A stretch of DNA of 64,000 nucleotides from CAG-390 sp045644325 (GCA_045644325.1 JAZRGT010000030.1:5410-69409), one strand, 5' to 3'. Numbered from the stretch's first letter, positions 41,081 to 50,829 are shown. Made by a program: numbers and translations. The notes: generated by a model not told the origin, from the sequence alone.

Positions 41081-42190
41081 ATGTCTATCGGAACAACTAT
41101 CAAACGCCTTCGCCGCGATAAGGATATAACACAGGAACAGCTTGCTGAATACCTCGGTATCACTTCGCGTGCCATCTCACAGTGGGAATGCGACCGTACC
41201 TCGCCCGATATTTCGCAGATACCTGCGCTTTGCCATATTTTCGATGTAAGTTCTGACACTTTACTTGGAATTGATGTTGAAAAATCCAACGAAATGATTC
41301 AAAAGTATCTTGACGATGCCCAAAAAGCTCTTTGGGCGGGAGATTTTAGGGAAAATATGAATATCCTGCACGAAGCAAACCGCAAATTTCCAAAGTCGTA
41401 CAAGATCATGCTCGAATTGGCGGATGCAATAATCAGCGTACACTCACGCAAGGGTATCAAAGAATATGAAGAAGTTTTTGCTCTTTGTAACCGTATTCTC
41501 GATGAATGTACCGACACGCATCTGAGGTATAAAGCCATAGATTCTCTTGCACTTGCATACGATTACGCAGGGAAAAAAGAAGAAATGGAAAAGCTGACAG
41601 AGCAGATGCCGCGAGCTCACCATACCTATGAGCACTTTATGCTTTACCGTTGGGAGGGAGATAAAGGATATGAAGAAATGCAGGAATATTTTGATCTTTC
41701 TGTATATCAAATTCTCGTTTTGCTCCGCCGTCTTTCTTATGCAAGACACGACAACGGCAAATTCATCTATTCACTTGACGAACGAAAGAAGCTGTGGCAG
41801 ATGGTCATAGATTTTCTTGATTTTATATATCCTGACGGTGATTATTGTTCAAGGGCTCAAGACGGAAACCAGGCTTGCAGTTCATTTGTCGGAGCTTATT
41901 TGAAAGAAAAGGACTATGACAAATTCTTCTACTGGCTCGAAAAAGGGATAGATTTTGCTGTTCACACTGATACCTACGGCGGAGATGACAAAAAATATAC
42001 CTCCTTGCCGCTGCGCGGTCGTTCCGCAGGCGGATTGATACCTGAAGAAGACGGAAATAACTCACAATGTATGCTTGAATGGATTACAACCGATAAAGAT
42101 CTTGACGATCTTCGTTCCGATCCCAGATACCTTGCCGCAGTAAAGAGACTCGAAAAATATGCGTTTAAGCCGGAAAGGCCGAATGGTTAA
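41081..42190 (+). CDS. XRE-family regulator with TPR-like C-terminal domain
   Basis: The protein has 369 residues from the ATG at 41081, behind GGAGGAC. Residues ~3-60 are a Cro/CI-type HTH: IGTTIKRLRRDKDITQEQLA, EYLGITSRAISQWECDRTSP. The remaining ~300 residues are helical and suggest TPR-like repeats (KALWAGDFRENMNILHEANR; SLALAYDYAGKKEEMEKLTE), as in the peptide- or stress-responsive regulators found throughout Clostridia. It stands alone, convergent with the isomerase operon. Auto-regulation through the palindrome upstream is possible. Its A/T-rich codons differ from the neighbours. Confidence 0.88.
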   Translation: MSIGTTIKRLRRDKDITQEQLAEYLGITSRAISQWECDRTSPDISQIPALCHIFDVSSDTLLGIDVEKSNEMIQKYLDDAQKALWAGDFRENMNILHEANRKFPKSYKIMLELADAIISVHSRKGIKEYEEVFALCNRILDECTDTHLRYKAIDSLALAYDYAGKKEEMEKLTEQMPRAHHTYEHFMLYRWEGDKGYEEMQEYFDLSVYQILVLLRRLSYARHDNGKFIYSLDERKKLWQMVIDFLDFIYPDGDYCSRAQDGNQACSSFVGAYLKEKDYDKFFYWLEKGIDFAVHTDTYGGDDKKYTSLPLRGRSAGGLIPEEDGNNSQCMLEWITTDKDLDDLRSDPRYLAAVKRLEKYAFKPERPNG

Positions 42191-42211
42191 CAAGTCCATA
42201 ACCAACAAAAC

Positions 42212-42242
42212 AAGACTGCTCCTCAAAGGGGCAGTCTTATTT
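42212..42242. terminator. Bidirectional terminator between convergent units
   Basis: The stem AAGACTGC/GCAGTCTT (42212-42219 with 42231-42238) has additional CC/GG pairs and a short loop. It ends the XRE gene and sits just past the isomerase stop. Confidence 0.8.
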
Positions 42243-42245
42243 CAT

Positions 42246-43085
42246 TTATATCATTTTTTTCAATTTCTCCGCCGCATCTGTGAAAGCGGTCTTTGCATCG
42301 GGATACTTATAAGGATTCTCGAAGGAACGTCCGACGAGGGCGTTGAGTCCGGAGAAGAGCTCAAGGTGGGGTTCGAGGGAGACGAAAAAGTCGCCGTCCG
42401 CGTATTCTTTATGCTCCGCGAGTATCTCCGCGATCTTTGCCTCGCCGCATCTGGGAGGCACTATCGCGCCTGCCGCGAGGGCGTCCTTGATATGGAAATA
42501 CGCGATGCGCTCTTTGAGAAGCCTATATGCCTCGGGATAGGGATCGACGCCTTCAAGAACGTAATTGCCCATATCGTAAACGCACTCGAGCTCAGGGAAG
42601 TGGTCGAGCAATTCGCGGCAACGCGCGGGAATATCGCCGTAGATCTTTGCCTCGTTTTCGTGGCAGAGGACAACTCCGTATTCGCGGGCGGCATCGAGAA
42701 GTCTGCCGAGGGCGGAGAAGACCTCGTCCTTCATATCGACGATATTTTTGCCCGAAGGCGCGTAGAAGCTGAACATTCTCACGTATTTCGCACCGAGGAT
42801 GTTTGCGTATTCAAAAACGCGTTTTGCAGTTTCGATATGACCGTCAAGGTCGCCGTCGAGCTTGATCTTGCCAAGGGGTGAACCGATCGCGGATGCCTTG
42901 ATTCCGTATTTATCAAGAAGTTCTTTTACACGGAGAACTTCTTCTTTTGTCAGAACGGATATGTTCTTTTTATCAACGTGGCGTATCTCGATGTGAGATA
43001 TTCCGAGCTTATTCAGTCCTTGAAGCTGTTCCTCAAAGGAGTCCGAATATTCGTCGGCGAATGCAGAAAGGATTATCTTTGCCAT
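42246..43085 (-). CDS. Sugar phosphate isomerase/epimerase
   Basis: This 279-residue TIM-barrel protein of the xylose-isomerase-like superfamily has the metal ligands in VVLCHENEAKIYGD (Glu), ECVYDMGNYVL (Asp), AYFHIKDA (His) and a final Glu in FFVSLEPHLE. It differs clearly from the isomerase at 1884. It is the last gene of the seven-gene operon, 2 bp from the oxidoreductase before it. Gfo/Idh dehydrogenase plus isomerase pairs are typical of inositol, 3-keto-sugar and related catabolism, so a keto-sugar intermediate is likely (inference). Confidence 0.88.
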   Translation of the reverse strand: MAKIILSAFADEYSDSFEEQLQGLNKLGISHIEIRHVDKKNISVLTKEEVLRVKELLDKYGIKASAIGSPLGKIKLDGDLDGHIETAKRVFEYANILGAKYVRMFSFYAPSGKNIVDMKDEVFSALGRLLDAAREYGVVLCHENEAKIYGDIPARCRELLDHFPELECVYDMGNYVLEGVDPYPEAYRLLKERIAYFHIKDALAAGAIVPPRCGEAKIAEILAEHKEYADGDFFVSLEPHLELFSGLNALVGRSFENPYKYPDAKTAFTDAAEKLKKMI

Positions 43086-43087
43086 AA

Positions 43088-43957
43088 TTACACCTTGATC
43101 TCGGGGAGCTCTTCGGCGTGTCCGCTTTCAAGCGAGCGCATAATTGCATTCATAATGAATACAGGCGAGATAAATTCCTCGTGAGTGCAGGTCTGATCCG
43201 CACCGTTTAAGATCTCCGTGAATTCCTTGAACTCGCGGTAATACCAATCCGAGGTGGTCGGAATTTCAAAGGATTTCGATGCCTTTTCAGCCATTCTTGC
43301 GGCGTAGTAAACGTAGGAGCCGTCGCAGAAAAGTCCGACGCAATCGTAATTATCGTAGTGGAAAAGCACGTTGATCGTCTTGCCGTTCTGCTTTGCCTCA
43401 ACCGATTTCGGGAATCTGCCGAAGATCTCGCAGACCATTTCTACAAGGTGCTGTGCGTAGAAATAGAATCCGCCGTAAGCGTTCTCAGCCTGATAGGGAG
43501 CACGGATGAATCCGCCGAGAGTTTTTCCGCCAACCTCTGCAAGCGCATCGGCTTTCAGCTCGGAAACGTAAACGTCCTGTTTGAGCGACGAACCGCCCGA
43601 AATTCTTGTTCCGCGTGCTTTGAGTGCCTGCATAAATTCGACAGCCTCCTCCTCGCTGACCGTGATGGGCTTATCGATGAACATCGGAATACCGCTCTCT
43701 ATGTAGGACTTGGCAAATTTATAGTGATCGCCGCCGTGGCGAGCGGTGATGATAAGACCGTCGATCTTGCCGACCGCGCTGTCGTAATTTTCAAGAACGG
43801 GAACTCCGAAGTTGTCGCGAAGCTTTTCCGAAGCTGCTGTATCGACGCTGTAAACGCCGATGCACTCGATGTCCGAGAATTCTTCCTTTTCCTTAATGAA
43901 CTTCAAAAACGCGTTTGCGTGCGAGTTTTCGCATCCGAGAATAGCAATTTTTTTCAT
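43088..43957 (-). CDS. Gfo/Idh/MocA-family oxidoreductase (shorter)
   Basis: This 289-residue protein starts with IAILGCENSHANAFLKFIKE, a Rossmann motif in which the canonical GxGxxG is replaced by GCENSH, as in one known subgroup. It continues with GLIITARHGGDHYKFAKSYI and GIPMFIDKPITVSEEEA (the EKP-like block reads DKP), and a C-terminal beta domain. It is shorter than usual (~330-370), with a reduced substrate domain. Members use NAD(P) to oxidise or reduce sugars. It lies 12 bp after the next oxidoreductase, and the two may work in sequence. Confidence 0.85.
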   Translation of the reverse strand: MKKIAILGCENSHANAFLKFIKEKEEFSDIECIGVYSVDTAASEKLRDNFGVPVLENYDSAVGKIDGLIITARHGGDHYKFAKSYIESGIPMFIDKPITVSEEEAVEFMQALKARGTRISGGSSLKQDVYVSELKADALAEVGGKTLGGFIRAPYQAENAYGGFYFYAQHLVEMVCEIFGRFPKSVEAKQNGKTINVLFHYDNYDCVGLFCDGSYVYYAARMAEKASKSFEIPTTSDWYYREFKEFTEILNGADQTCTHEEFISPVFIMNAIMRSLESGHAEELPEIKV

Positions 43958-43969
43958 TTTTGTGTCTCC

Positions 43970-45040
43970 TTAAAACTTCAAGGGAAGGGGATTCTGTGCG
44001 TGTACTGTTTCGATAACGCCGATTACGGCGGCAGCCATTTCGGGGGTGACGGTCATAGGTCTGCCCTCGGTGATCTTGTAGTAGAGCTGTTCGTAAAGCG
44101 AAGCGGTGCCGACGTCGAATGCCGTACCCTCGAACTTGCCCTCCTCCTCGTGCTTGACGAGCTTTTCGGAGCAGTAGACGGGATCGCCCGCATCGTTCTT
44201 GATGAAGGTCTCGGAGACCTCCTTTTCGGGGTTCTCACCGTCAACTATGTAGGTCATATTGTAAGCGCTGGGCGTGCACTTGAAGCATCCGCGAGTGCCG
44301 AGGATCTTGACGTTATAGTTCGAGAAAGCGTCGATCGAGGTGACCTCGATATCCACAACGGGCTTGTTGGGCGTATCAATGATGATCTTTGCGAAGTCAT
44401 CCGAGTCGCCGAAGGTCAGCGCACAGCCGAGCTTCGAGTAAACCACGCGAGCGTTTTCGTCGAAATCAAGGAATCCGAGCGCGAGTCCGATGGGGTGGGG
44501 ACCGGTGTTGTAAACACCGCCCGCGCACTTTTTCTGAAGTGTCTGCCAGTCCCAACGGCGGGCGAAATTGTTATAGCGGATGCTGATCTGCTTGATCTCG
44601 CCGAGCTTGCCCGATTTTGCAAGTTCGTATGCAAAGGGATAGAAGGGAGCAAGGAAGGTCTGCTGGAATACAGCAAGTGTTACGCCCTTATCCTTTGCGA
44701 TCTTGATAAGCTCATCGCATTCGTAGCGCGTGCGACCGAAGGGCTTTTCAACGAGCACGTTGAAGCCGTGAAGGAGAAGATCCTTGGTGATCGGATAGTG
44801 CATTTCCGAATAGGTGGAGTTGACAACGAGGTCGATGTCATCAAGCTTGAAAAGCTCGGTGTAATCGGCAAATGTCTTGCATCCGGGATAGATCTCCTCG
44901 GCAACACCTCTGCGGAACTCGTCCGCGTCGACGACGTATTTTACGTCATAATAAAGATTGTCCTTGCTGCGGTAATATTTTCCGTGGATGTTTTTACCGC
45001 TTCTGCCTTGACCGATGATGGCGAGATTGAGTTTTTTCAT
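43970..45040 (-). CDS. Gfo/Idh/MocA-family oxidoreductase
   Basis: This 356-residue protein has the Rossmann motif NLAIIGQGRSGKNIHGKYYR, then DIDLVVNSTYSEMHYPITKD, and the signature NVLVEKPFGRTRYECDELIK with the catalytic-region Lys-Pro. The C-terminal domain has GGVYNTGPHPIGLALGFLDF with the His expected near the active site. The length is normal for NAD(P)-dependent sugar dehydrogenases of the family. It follows the GNAT gene by 15 bp in the seven-gene operon. Confidence 0.92.
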   Translation of the reverse strand: MKKLNLAIIGQGRSGKNIHGKYYRSKDNLYYDVKYVVDADEFRRGVAEEIYPGCKTFADYTELFKLDDIDLVVNSTYSEMHYPITKDLLLHGFNVLVEKPFGRTRYECDELIKIAKDKGVTLAVFQQTFLAPFYPFAYELAKSGKLGEIKQISIRYNNFARRWDWQTLQKKCAGGVYNTGPHPIGLALGFLDFDENARVVYSKLGCALTFGDSDDFAKIIIDTPNKPVVDIEVTSIDAFSNYNVKILGTRGCFKCTPSAYNMTYIVDGENPEKEVSETFIKNDAGDPVYCSEKLVKHEEEGKFEGTAFDVGTASLYEQLYYKITEGRPMTVTPEMAAAVIGVIETVHAQNPLPLKF

Positions 45041-45055
45041 AATTAAAAATCTCCT

Positions 45056-45835
45056 TTATAATTTTAATCCTCTGTTGAATTCGTTTACAAAATCTATATC
45101 GCGTGCGGTAAGTTCTACCCAAGCGGGCGAGAAGCCGCATTTGATTGCGTTGCGCGCGGATTTGAGATTACACCACGCGGTGCAGTAGAAGGGAACCTTA
45201 TCGAGCTTCAAAATCTCGATACCAAGGCGGCTCGTCAGTGCCGAGGCGATGCCCTGCCTGCGGTATTCGGGAAGAACGTCGATACCGATCTGATACATTT
45301 CATCGCAGTCAGCAGAGCATCCCGCAAGACCGACAAGCTTGCCGTTATCGTAAGCACCGACACCCAGAACGTCAAGCTCCTTGCGTTTTTCGCAAAGAGC
45401 GTTGCTCCATTCGGGAAGATAGAGGTCAGCAAAATCCTCCTGATGAAGGATTCGCATCTCGTAAGGGCAGGGAAGTTCGCGCAGTCTTTCAAGATCGGGC
45501 AGATAATAGACCGCCGTAAAACAGACTTTGAGGTGGTAGGGCAGAAGCATTTCGTCGAGGACGTGTACATTCGGCGTTTCAAACGAGTGTGCGACAACGT
45601 ATTTGCTTAAATATTCACGTACCGCCTCACGAGTCCGATCACTTGTCTGCGCCACGACGTTGTTGCCGTAGCTGACGAGATCGCATTCGAATGGAAGGGG
45701 AAGATATCTTCGCGCCTTCGGATGCTTCACCGAGGAGGTCAGCACGTGTTCCTCTTTGAGAAAATCTTCGGGTGAGCAATTGCAGTCGTATGCCGATTGA
45801 CGAAGCGCGATCTGCATTATCTTTTCATTTGTCAT
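45056..45835 (-). CDS. GNAT-family N-acetyltransferase
   Basis: The protein has 259 residues from the ATG at 45835, which has AAAGGT upstream and lies one base after the trkH stop. The N-terminal half (to ~120) is an adapted domain with no clear match. The C-terminal half is a GNAT domain with ILHQEDFADLYLPEWSNALC, GLAGCSADCDEMYQIGIDVL and the CoA loop PEYRRQGIASALTSRLGIE. The two-part shape recalls aminoglycoside-acetyltransferase-like or GCN5-tandem proteins found in Clostridia. Its substrate is unknown. Confidence 0.85.
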   Translation of the reverse strand: MTNEKIMQIALRQSAYDCNCSPEDFLKEEHVLTSSVKHPKARRYLPLPFECDLVSYGNNVVAQTSDRTREAVREYLSKYVVAHSFETPNVHVLDEMLLPYHLKVCFTAVYYLPDLERLRELPCPYEMRILHQEDFADLYLPEWSNALCEKRKELDVLGVGAYDNGKLVGLAGCSADCDEMYQIGIDVLPEYRRQGIASALTSRLGIEILKLDKVPFYCTAWCNLKSARNAIKCGFSPAWVELTARDIDFVNEFNRGLKL

Positions 45836-45836
45836 T

Positions 45837-47291
45837 TCAGTTACCTTTCGATCTTTTCCAAATGAGCGGATTGAGTCCGAGCAGGAGGGGGAATACCTCA
45901 AGTCTGCCGAGGAGCATTGCGAAGGAGAGAATTATTTTTGAAAATCCCGAATAATCCGCAAAGCTTGACGTCGGACCGACTCCCGCAAATCCGGGACCGA
46001 TATTATTGAAGCAGGCAACCGATGCGGTAAAGTTGGTCTCAAAATCGAAGGGCTCGAATGAGAGAAGCACAAATACTGCGATTATGCAGAGCGTATAGAC
46101 GGCAAAGTATGAGGTTACGCCGTTCAGCGTTTCGTCATCAAGCTTCTTGCCCTCCGACATAACCGCCTTTACGGAACGGGGATGGAGAAGTCGCTTGAGC
46201 TCCTTTTTAATGGATTTGAAAAGGATAACGACTCTTGCCGCCTTAAGACCTCCGCCTGTCGAGCCCGCACAGCCTCCGATGAACATCAATATAAGCAAAA
46301 GTGCCTTGGAAAGTCCCGGCCAAAGGTTGAAGTCAGCCGTGGCGTAGCCCGTGGTTGATACTATGGTACAAACCTGAAAAGCGGAAAGGCGGATCGCTTC
46401 CTCAAAGGTTTCGTACATAGGGAGGATGTCAATGGTTATCGCGCCGATGCAGAAAAGCACGAGGGCGCAGAAGAACCAAAGCTCGTCGCTCTTGAACACC
46501 GCGCGGAATTTTCTGATCAGCATAAGGTAATAGAGGTTGAAATTAATTGCAAACAGGAACATAAACACTGTTATGACCCATTGCAGATATGGCGAATAGG
46601 ACGCTATACTGTCCGCCTTTATGCCAAAGCCGCCCGTGCCCGCAGTACCGAAGGCATGAACGATGCTGTCGAATATTGGCATTCCGCCAGCTATGAGAAG
46701 GACTGTGAGGATGGCGGTCATACCGAAATAGATCCAATAAAGTATCTTTGCCGTGTCGCGCGAGCGGGGAACGAGCTTACCGACCGTCGGACCGGGCATT
46801 TCGGCTTTGAGGATATTGAGCGATCTGTCCGCGATGTTAGGCACGACCGCCGTTACGAGCACGAGAACTCCCATACCGCCGATCCAATGCGTGAAGCTGC
46901 GCCAGAAGAGCATACATTTGTCGAGCGATTCAACGTCGCGGAGGATGGATGCACCCGTTGTGGTAAATCCGCTGACGGTTTCAAAGAAGGCGTCAACGTA
47001 GGAGGGGATCGCGCCGCCGAGGACGAAGGGAAGAGCGCCGACGGCTGACATCATAAGCCAAGCGTAGGCAACTATTGCGAAGCCTTCCTTGGCGTAAATA
47101 AGTCGGCTTTGCGGCTTGAAGAAAAGAATGAATATCATTCCGACCGCAAGCGAAAGCGCAGCCGTTATAAGAAAGAATATGCCGCTTTTTTCAAGATAGA
47201 TCAAGGCGACGAGTGCAGGTAGGAGCAGCAGAGCCGCCTCCGCCAGAGCAATATACCCGACGGTATAAAAGACCATTTTACGATTCATCAC
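45837..47291 (-). CDS. trkH: Potassium uptake protein TrkH
   Basis: This 484-residue membrane protein has the extra N-terminal helix pair typical of TrkH (absent in KtrB). Four pore loops are visible: FETVSGFTTTGASIL, VHAFGTAGTGGFGIK, CTIVSTTGYATAD and CFNNIGPGFAGVG. GGCAGSTGGGLKAARV near residue 340 is the intramembrane loop that gates conduction in TrkH. It forms a complex with the downstream-acting TrkA, whose gene lies 10 bp upstream. This is a second potassium system besides KtrAB. Confidence 0.94.
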   Translation of the reverse strand: MMNRKMVFYTVGYIALAEAALLLLPALVALIYLEKSGIFFLITAALSLAVGMIFILFFKPQSRLIYAKEGFAIVAYAWLMMSAVGALPFVLGGAIPSYVDAFFETVSGFTTTGASILRDVESLDKCMLFWRSFTHWIGGMGVLVLVTAVVPNIADRSLNILKAEMPGPTVGKLVPRSRDTAKILYWIYFGMTAILTVLLIAGGMPIFDSIVHAFGTAGTGGFGIKADSIASYSPYLQWVITVFMFLFAINFNLYYLMLIRKFRAVFKSDELWFFCALVLFCIGAITIDILPMYETFEEAIRLSAFQVCTIVSTTGYATADFNLWPGLSKALLLILMFIGGCAGSTGGGLKAARVVILFKSIKKELKRLLHPRSVKAVMSEGKKLDDETLNGVTSYFAVYTLCIIAVFVLLSFEPFDFETNFTASVACFNNIGPGFAGVGPTSSFADYSGFSKIILSFAMLLGRLEVFPLLLGLNPLIWKRSKGN

Positions 47292-47301
47292 GAGCCCCCG
47301 A

Positions 47302-48660
47302 TCATTCGATTATATCCGAGAGGTCGTAAAGTCGGTGATTTGCGGCGATGACTATGACCTTGTCGCCGGGGAGGATGACGTCGTCACCGCTCGGAACTAT
47401 CGGGCGGCGGTTGCGAAGAATGCCGGCGATAAGGATGTTTGGCTTGAATCTGATCTCCTTTAGTGCCTTGCCCGCGTGGCTGAAATCGGCGCTTACGTTG
47501 AATTCAAGCGCCTCGGCTTTACCGTCCATAATTTTATAAAGCTTTTCGACGTTACTGCCTACGGAATTCTGAAGCGCGCGGGCATAACGAACGACCTCGT
47601 CTGCTACAGTGTGGATCGGTGAGATTATTGTGTCGATTCCGAGCTTGCCCGCGATGGGGTGAAACTCGGGGCGGTTGACCTTTGCAATGACCTTTCCGAC
47701 CTTCTGCGATGCCGCAAAGTATGAGATAAGGATATTGTTTTCGTCGTATCCCGTGAGCGCGACGAAGGCGTCCTTTTGTCTGATGCCCTCCTCGATCAGC
47801 ATATCCTGATCCGCGCCGTCGCCGCATATAACCGTTGCACCCGGAATCGCCTCGGCAAATTCAGCGCATCTTTCGGGCTTCTTGTCAATAACGGTCACGT
47901 TATGCCCCGAGGCGAGAAGTGATTGTGTGAGATAATACGCGATACGGCTTGCGCCGAGGAGCATTACGTCCTTTGCCTTTCGTGTGATAAGACCGAAGCT
48001 TCGGAGAAGCTTGCCGATCTCGTTCGGCGCGGCTGTCAGGGCGATCCGGTCGCCGCCGCGAAGCTCAAAGCGGCCGTCGGGGATTATGACCTCGCTGTTG
48101 CGCAGCACAGAGCAGATAAGGAAAGTACCGGGGCTGTGACGGCGCAGATCGATCATATTCTTACCGATCAGCGGCGAATCTTCCGAGAGGATCATTTCAA
48201 CTATTTCGAATCTTCTTGAAGCGAAGGTCTCGATATTGACTGCCGAGGGGAATTTGAGAATATTGGCTATCGTGTGCGCAACCGATGCCTCGGGATTGAG
48301 AGCCGCGGAAAGCTGAAGCTGTGTTACCATAAAGCCGAGGCTCTTGTCGTTGTATTCGGGGTCGCGTATGCGGGCGACCGTGTATTTTGCGCCGAGAGTT
48401 TTTGCGATGAAGCAGGAGAGCATATTGAGCTCGTCCGAGTCCGTTGTGGCGATAACTATGTCCGCTCGTGCCGCACCCGCCTCGGCGAGCACCTCACAGT
48501 CGGTGCCGATACCGCAAAGACCGATAACATCGCAGGAGTTAGTGACCTCCTCGATGACGTCGGGCGATTTATCAATGACGGCAACGTCGTGCCCCTCGGA
48601 AACAAGCTTATCCGCGAGACTTTTTCCTATCTTGCCGCATCCTACGATGATGATTTTCAT
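47302..48660 (-). CDS. trkA: Trk potassium system NAD-binding subunit TrkA
   Basis: This 452-residue protein has the duplicated RCK layout of TrkA: Rossmann motifs IIVGCGKIGKSLADKLVSEG (residues 3-22) and, near 230, MLLGASRIAYYLTQSLLASG, each followed by a TrkA-C domain. The second Rossmann loop has ASRIAYY in place of a strict GxGxxG, so nucleotide may bind mainly to the first half. It regulates TrkH in the membrane. It is the second gene of the operon, 10 bp after the glycoside-hydrolase-like lipoprotein gene. Confidence 0.94.
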   Translation of the reverse strand: MKIIIVGCGKIGKSLADKLVSEGHDVAVIDKSPDVIEEVTNSCDVIGLCGIGTDCEVLAEAGAARADIVIATTDSDELNMLSCFIAKTLGAKYTVARIRDPEYNDKSLGFMVTQLQLSAALNPEASVAHTIANILKFPSAVNIETFASRRFEIVEMILSEDSPLIGKNMIDLRRHSPGTFLICSVLRNSEVIIPDGRFELRGGDRIALTAAPNEIGKLLRSFGLITRKAKDVMLLGASRIAYYLTQSLLASGHNVTVIDKKPERCAEFAEAIPGATVICGDGADQDMLIEEGIRQKDAFVALTGYDENNILISYFAASQKVGKVIAKVNRPEFHPIAGKLGIDTIISPIHTVADEVVRYARALQNSVGSNVEKLYKIMDGKAEALEFNVSADFSHAGKALKEIRFKPNILIAGILRNRRPIVPSGDDVILPGDKVIVIAANHRLYDLSDIIE

Positions 48661-48670
48661 TTTTTCCTCC

Positions 48671-50704
48671 TTATTCCGCGTCGGGAATATAATTCTGATA
48701 TATCCAATTGAGTCGTCCGAGAGGGGCTACGTCGCCGTAGGTGTAGAAATCTTCCATGACAGAGTATTTTGTGCTTCTGTCGGCATCCGCCCATTTGAAC
48801 TCAACGTAAATTTCCTTGTAGTTTTTGATCCCGAGCATTGAGAGGGGAACGGAGATCATCATTTCGGTGTTCTCAATGCGGTAAGATACCTTGCCGATCT
48901 CGGCTGTGCAGAGCACTCCGTCTGCCGACGAGCAAGCCGCAACGGTCGTCATATCTGCGCTTTCAGGGGTGGCGTTGATGAGAAAATCGTAGCCGTACCA
49001 ACCGTCGGCGGCGTTATTATTGGTGTTGACGAACAGCTGCATCCACGAGTTATCAGTGTTGAATTCGGAGATATTCTCCGCGCATCTGACGTAGAAATAA
49101 AGATTTTCCGTGTCATTCGTCACCTTGGCTTCGATTATATCGTTGTTGCCCGTGCGATCCTGAAGAACCTTGCCGCCGAAGGATTTGGACGATCTGTCCT
49201 TGGTGTCGCCCGCGGGATCGGCGTAGGAAACAATGATCTTGTCCCATTGATCAAAGGATGCCGCGAGGTCGATCTTGTTTCTTGCATCCTGAATGATGAC
49301 GGGAGCGGAGCCCTTGAGCCTTTGTACGTTGGATATCAACTGCATATAATAGTTATCGAAATATCCGCCGCGCATCATTTCGGCATCGCGGGAAAATTCC
49401 ATCGAAGCGGTATCGACGAAGTGGACGAAGCTCGCGTCGCCGCGGTGCTGCTGACCGTTTTGCCTTTGCGCTACCCACTCGTTCCAACCCGTTACGAGAA
49501 CGTAGGGCACGCCCGATTCTATAGCGCGATCCCATTGTGCTTGGAAATTGAGACCGAGATTAGTGATAAGATTATCCGCATCAAAAGCCGCGCGGTAGGC
49601 TTCCATAGAAGCGTTGTCATCGGTCAGACCGTTAAAGCTTCTGCCTCGGTTGTAGGCGTAGCCGTAAAGCGAGGAATCCGAGAAGGTGACCGACTTGTTG
49701 TGCTGTGCGATCGAAACGCTGATCGCGCTCGGTTTTCCGTTATTATCGCTGAAAATTCTCTGCGGCCATTCGAAATCCATCCAGGGCCAGCCGTTTTTCT
49801 TGTAGTCCTCGTTCGGCCACTGAGCCGCCTTGACGGTGAAGAAGCCGTTTATATTTCCTTCCTCAACGCCGACGATGCAGGGCTTTCCGTCAACGTAAAA
49901 CCACGTATCGGGATAGAGATTCTTCGAATAGATCTCGTCGTATAGCTGCTTCATAACGCTCTTGGAATTCGCATTGGTGTAGAAGACCACCTGAGGTGCA
50001 TCGTAGCCTTGCTCGTTTAGCTCGTGGCAAGTCTTCATGACCTTGAGCGCGTTGTCCTTATAAATGTATCCGTTTGTAACGTCGAAGTAGAGAAAGTCGA
50101 CATTTGCGTTTGAAAGAAGCTCCATATGCTTACGGATGACCCACGAATCGCTCGCGTAGTAGTAACCGTAAAGCGGCTCTGCAAACCAATGCATCGTGCC
50201 GATATTGCCGTAGATCTTTTTGCCCGTTGCGGGATCCTTGGCGTTTGCATCTTTGGCAAGCTCACCGTAGGTGTTTTTGATCTTTTCAAGATCGTAAATG
50301 CCGTCATCGCCGTGTTCACCTTGCCAGAGAAAGTAGAAGATTCCTACGTATTTTTCTCCGTTCGAGCCGTATATGCCGGTCGTAAGCGAGGTGGGGAGGG
50401 CGCGTCCGACGTCATCGGTCGCGGCGAAGCCGCCCGAGAGGTAGTTTGCGTTGTTCGGAACGGTGTGCGAGACCTTCTCGCCGTTCAAGGTATAGGATAT
50501 AACGACGTTTTTGCCGTCCGCGCTTTCCTCAAATTTTAAAGTACCCTCGTAGTTGTCATCGGGATTAACGTACATCGTTTCTTCTCCTTCGGCTTCTGTT
50601 GTTATTGCGGTCTCACCCGTATTCGAGCAAGCGGCAAATGCGACAGCGGAAAACATTGCCGCAATGACCGCTATAAGCTTAACTATAAATTTTATATCTC
50701 TCAT
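48671..50704 (-). CDS. GH71/99-like lipoprotein with C-terminal carbohydrate-binding-type domain
   Basis: This 677-residue lipoprotein has a signal peptide with Cys26 (AFAAC). Residues ~105-480 resemble GH71/GH99-like TIM barrels: KYVGIFYFLWQGEHGDDGIY, YASDSWVIRKHMELLSNANV, DFLYFDVTNGYIY and YVLVTGWNEWVAQRQ. This region includes candidate acidic residues but was not verified as a catalytic pair. Residues ~500-677 form a beta-sandwich like the CBM9/DOMON fold (NLYFYVRCAENISEF, SWMQLFVNTNNNAADGWYG). It is the first gene of the seven-gene operon, leading potassium-uptake and sugar-oxidation genes, so it may feed the pathway with an alpha-mannoside or similar sugar (inference). Confidence 0.8.
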   Translation of the reverse strand: MRDIKFIVKLIAVIAAMFSAVAFAACSNTGETAITTEAEGEETMYVNPDDNYEGTLKFEESADGKNVVISYTLNGEKVSHTVPNNANYLSGGFAATDDVGRALPTSLTTGIYGSNGEKYVGIFYFLWQGEHGDDGIYDLEKIKNTYGELAKDANAKDPATGKKIYGNIGTMHWFAEPLYGYYYASDSWVIRKHMELLSNANVDFLYFDVTNGYIYKDNALKVMKTCHELNEQGYDAPQVVFYTNANSKSVMKQLYDEIYSKNLYPDTWFYVDGKPCIVGVEEGNINGFFTVKAAQWPNEDYKKNGWPWMDFEWPQRIFSDNNGKPSAISVSIAQHNKSVTFSDSSLYGYAYNRGRSFNGLTDDNASMEAYRAAFDADNLITNLGLNFQAQWDRAIESGVPYVLVTGWNEWVAQRQNGQQHRGDASFVHFVDTASMEFSRDAEMMRGGYFDNYYMQLISNVQRLKGSAPVIIQDARNKIDLAASFDQWDKIIVSYADPAGDTKDRSSKSFGGKVLQDRTGNNDIIEAKVTNDTENLYFYVRCAENISEFNTDNSWMQLFVNTNNNAADGWYGYDFLINATPESADMTTVAACSSADGVLCTAEIGKVSYRIENTEMMISVPLSMLGIKNYKEIYVEFKWADADRSTKYSVMEDFYTYGDVAPLGRLNWIYQNYIPDAE

Positions 50705-50741
50705 AGTAACTCCAAGCTGTAAAAATTATATAATTATAATT

Positions 50742-50770
50742 ATTATATCACTTTTGCAGTATTTTTTCAA
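50742..50770 (-). promoter_or_regulatory. Promoter of the GH-trkAH-GNAT-Gfo-Gfo-isomerase operon
   Basis: On the minus strand, TTGAAA (50770-50765) and TATAAT (50747-50742) have a 17-bp spacer, 37 bp upstream of the lipoprotein start. No other promoter-like site is visible within the operon, where gaps are 1-15 bp. Confidence 0.8.
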
Positions 50771-50790
50771 TACTTTGGTCATATTTTAAT

Positions 50791-50829
50791 AATAAAGACG
50801 CCGACTTTTTTACAGTCGGCGTCTTTATT
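50791..50829 (-). terminator. Terminator of the hydrolase/exonuclease cluster
   Basis: A stem of about 16 bp (AATAAAGACGCCGACT with its complement) around an AT loop lies just past the stop codon at 50833. Confidence 0.88.

Noticed and set aside
43358..45046. A 562-codon plus-strand frame opposite the two Gfo/Idh/MocA genes
   Set aside because: It spans two real genes and their gap in antisense, which no single gene would do.
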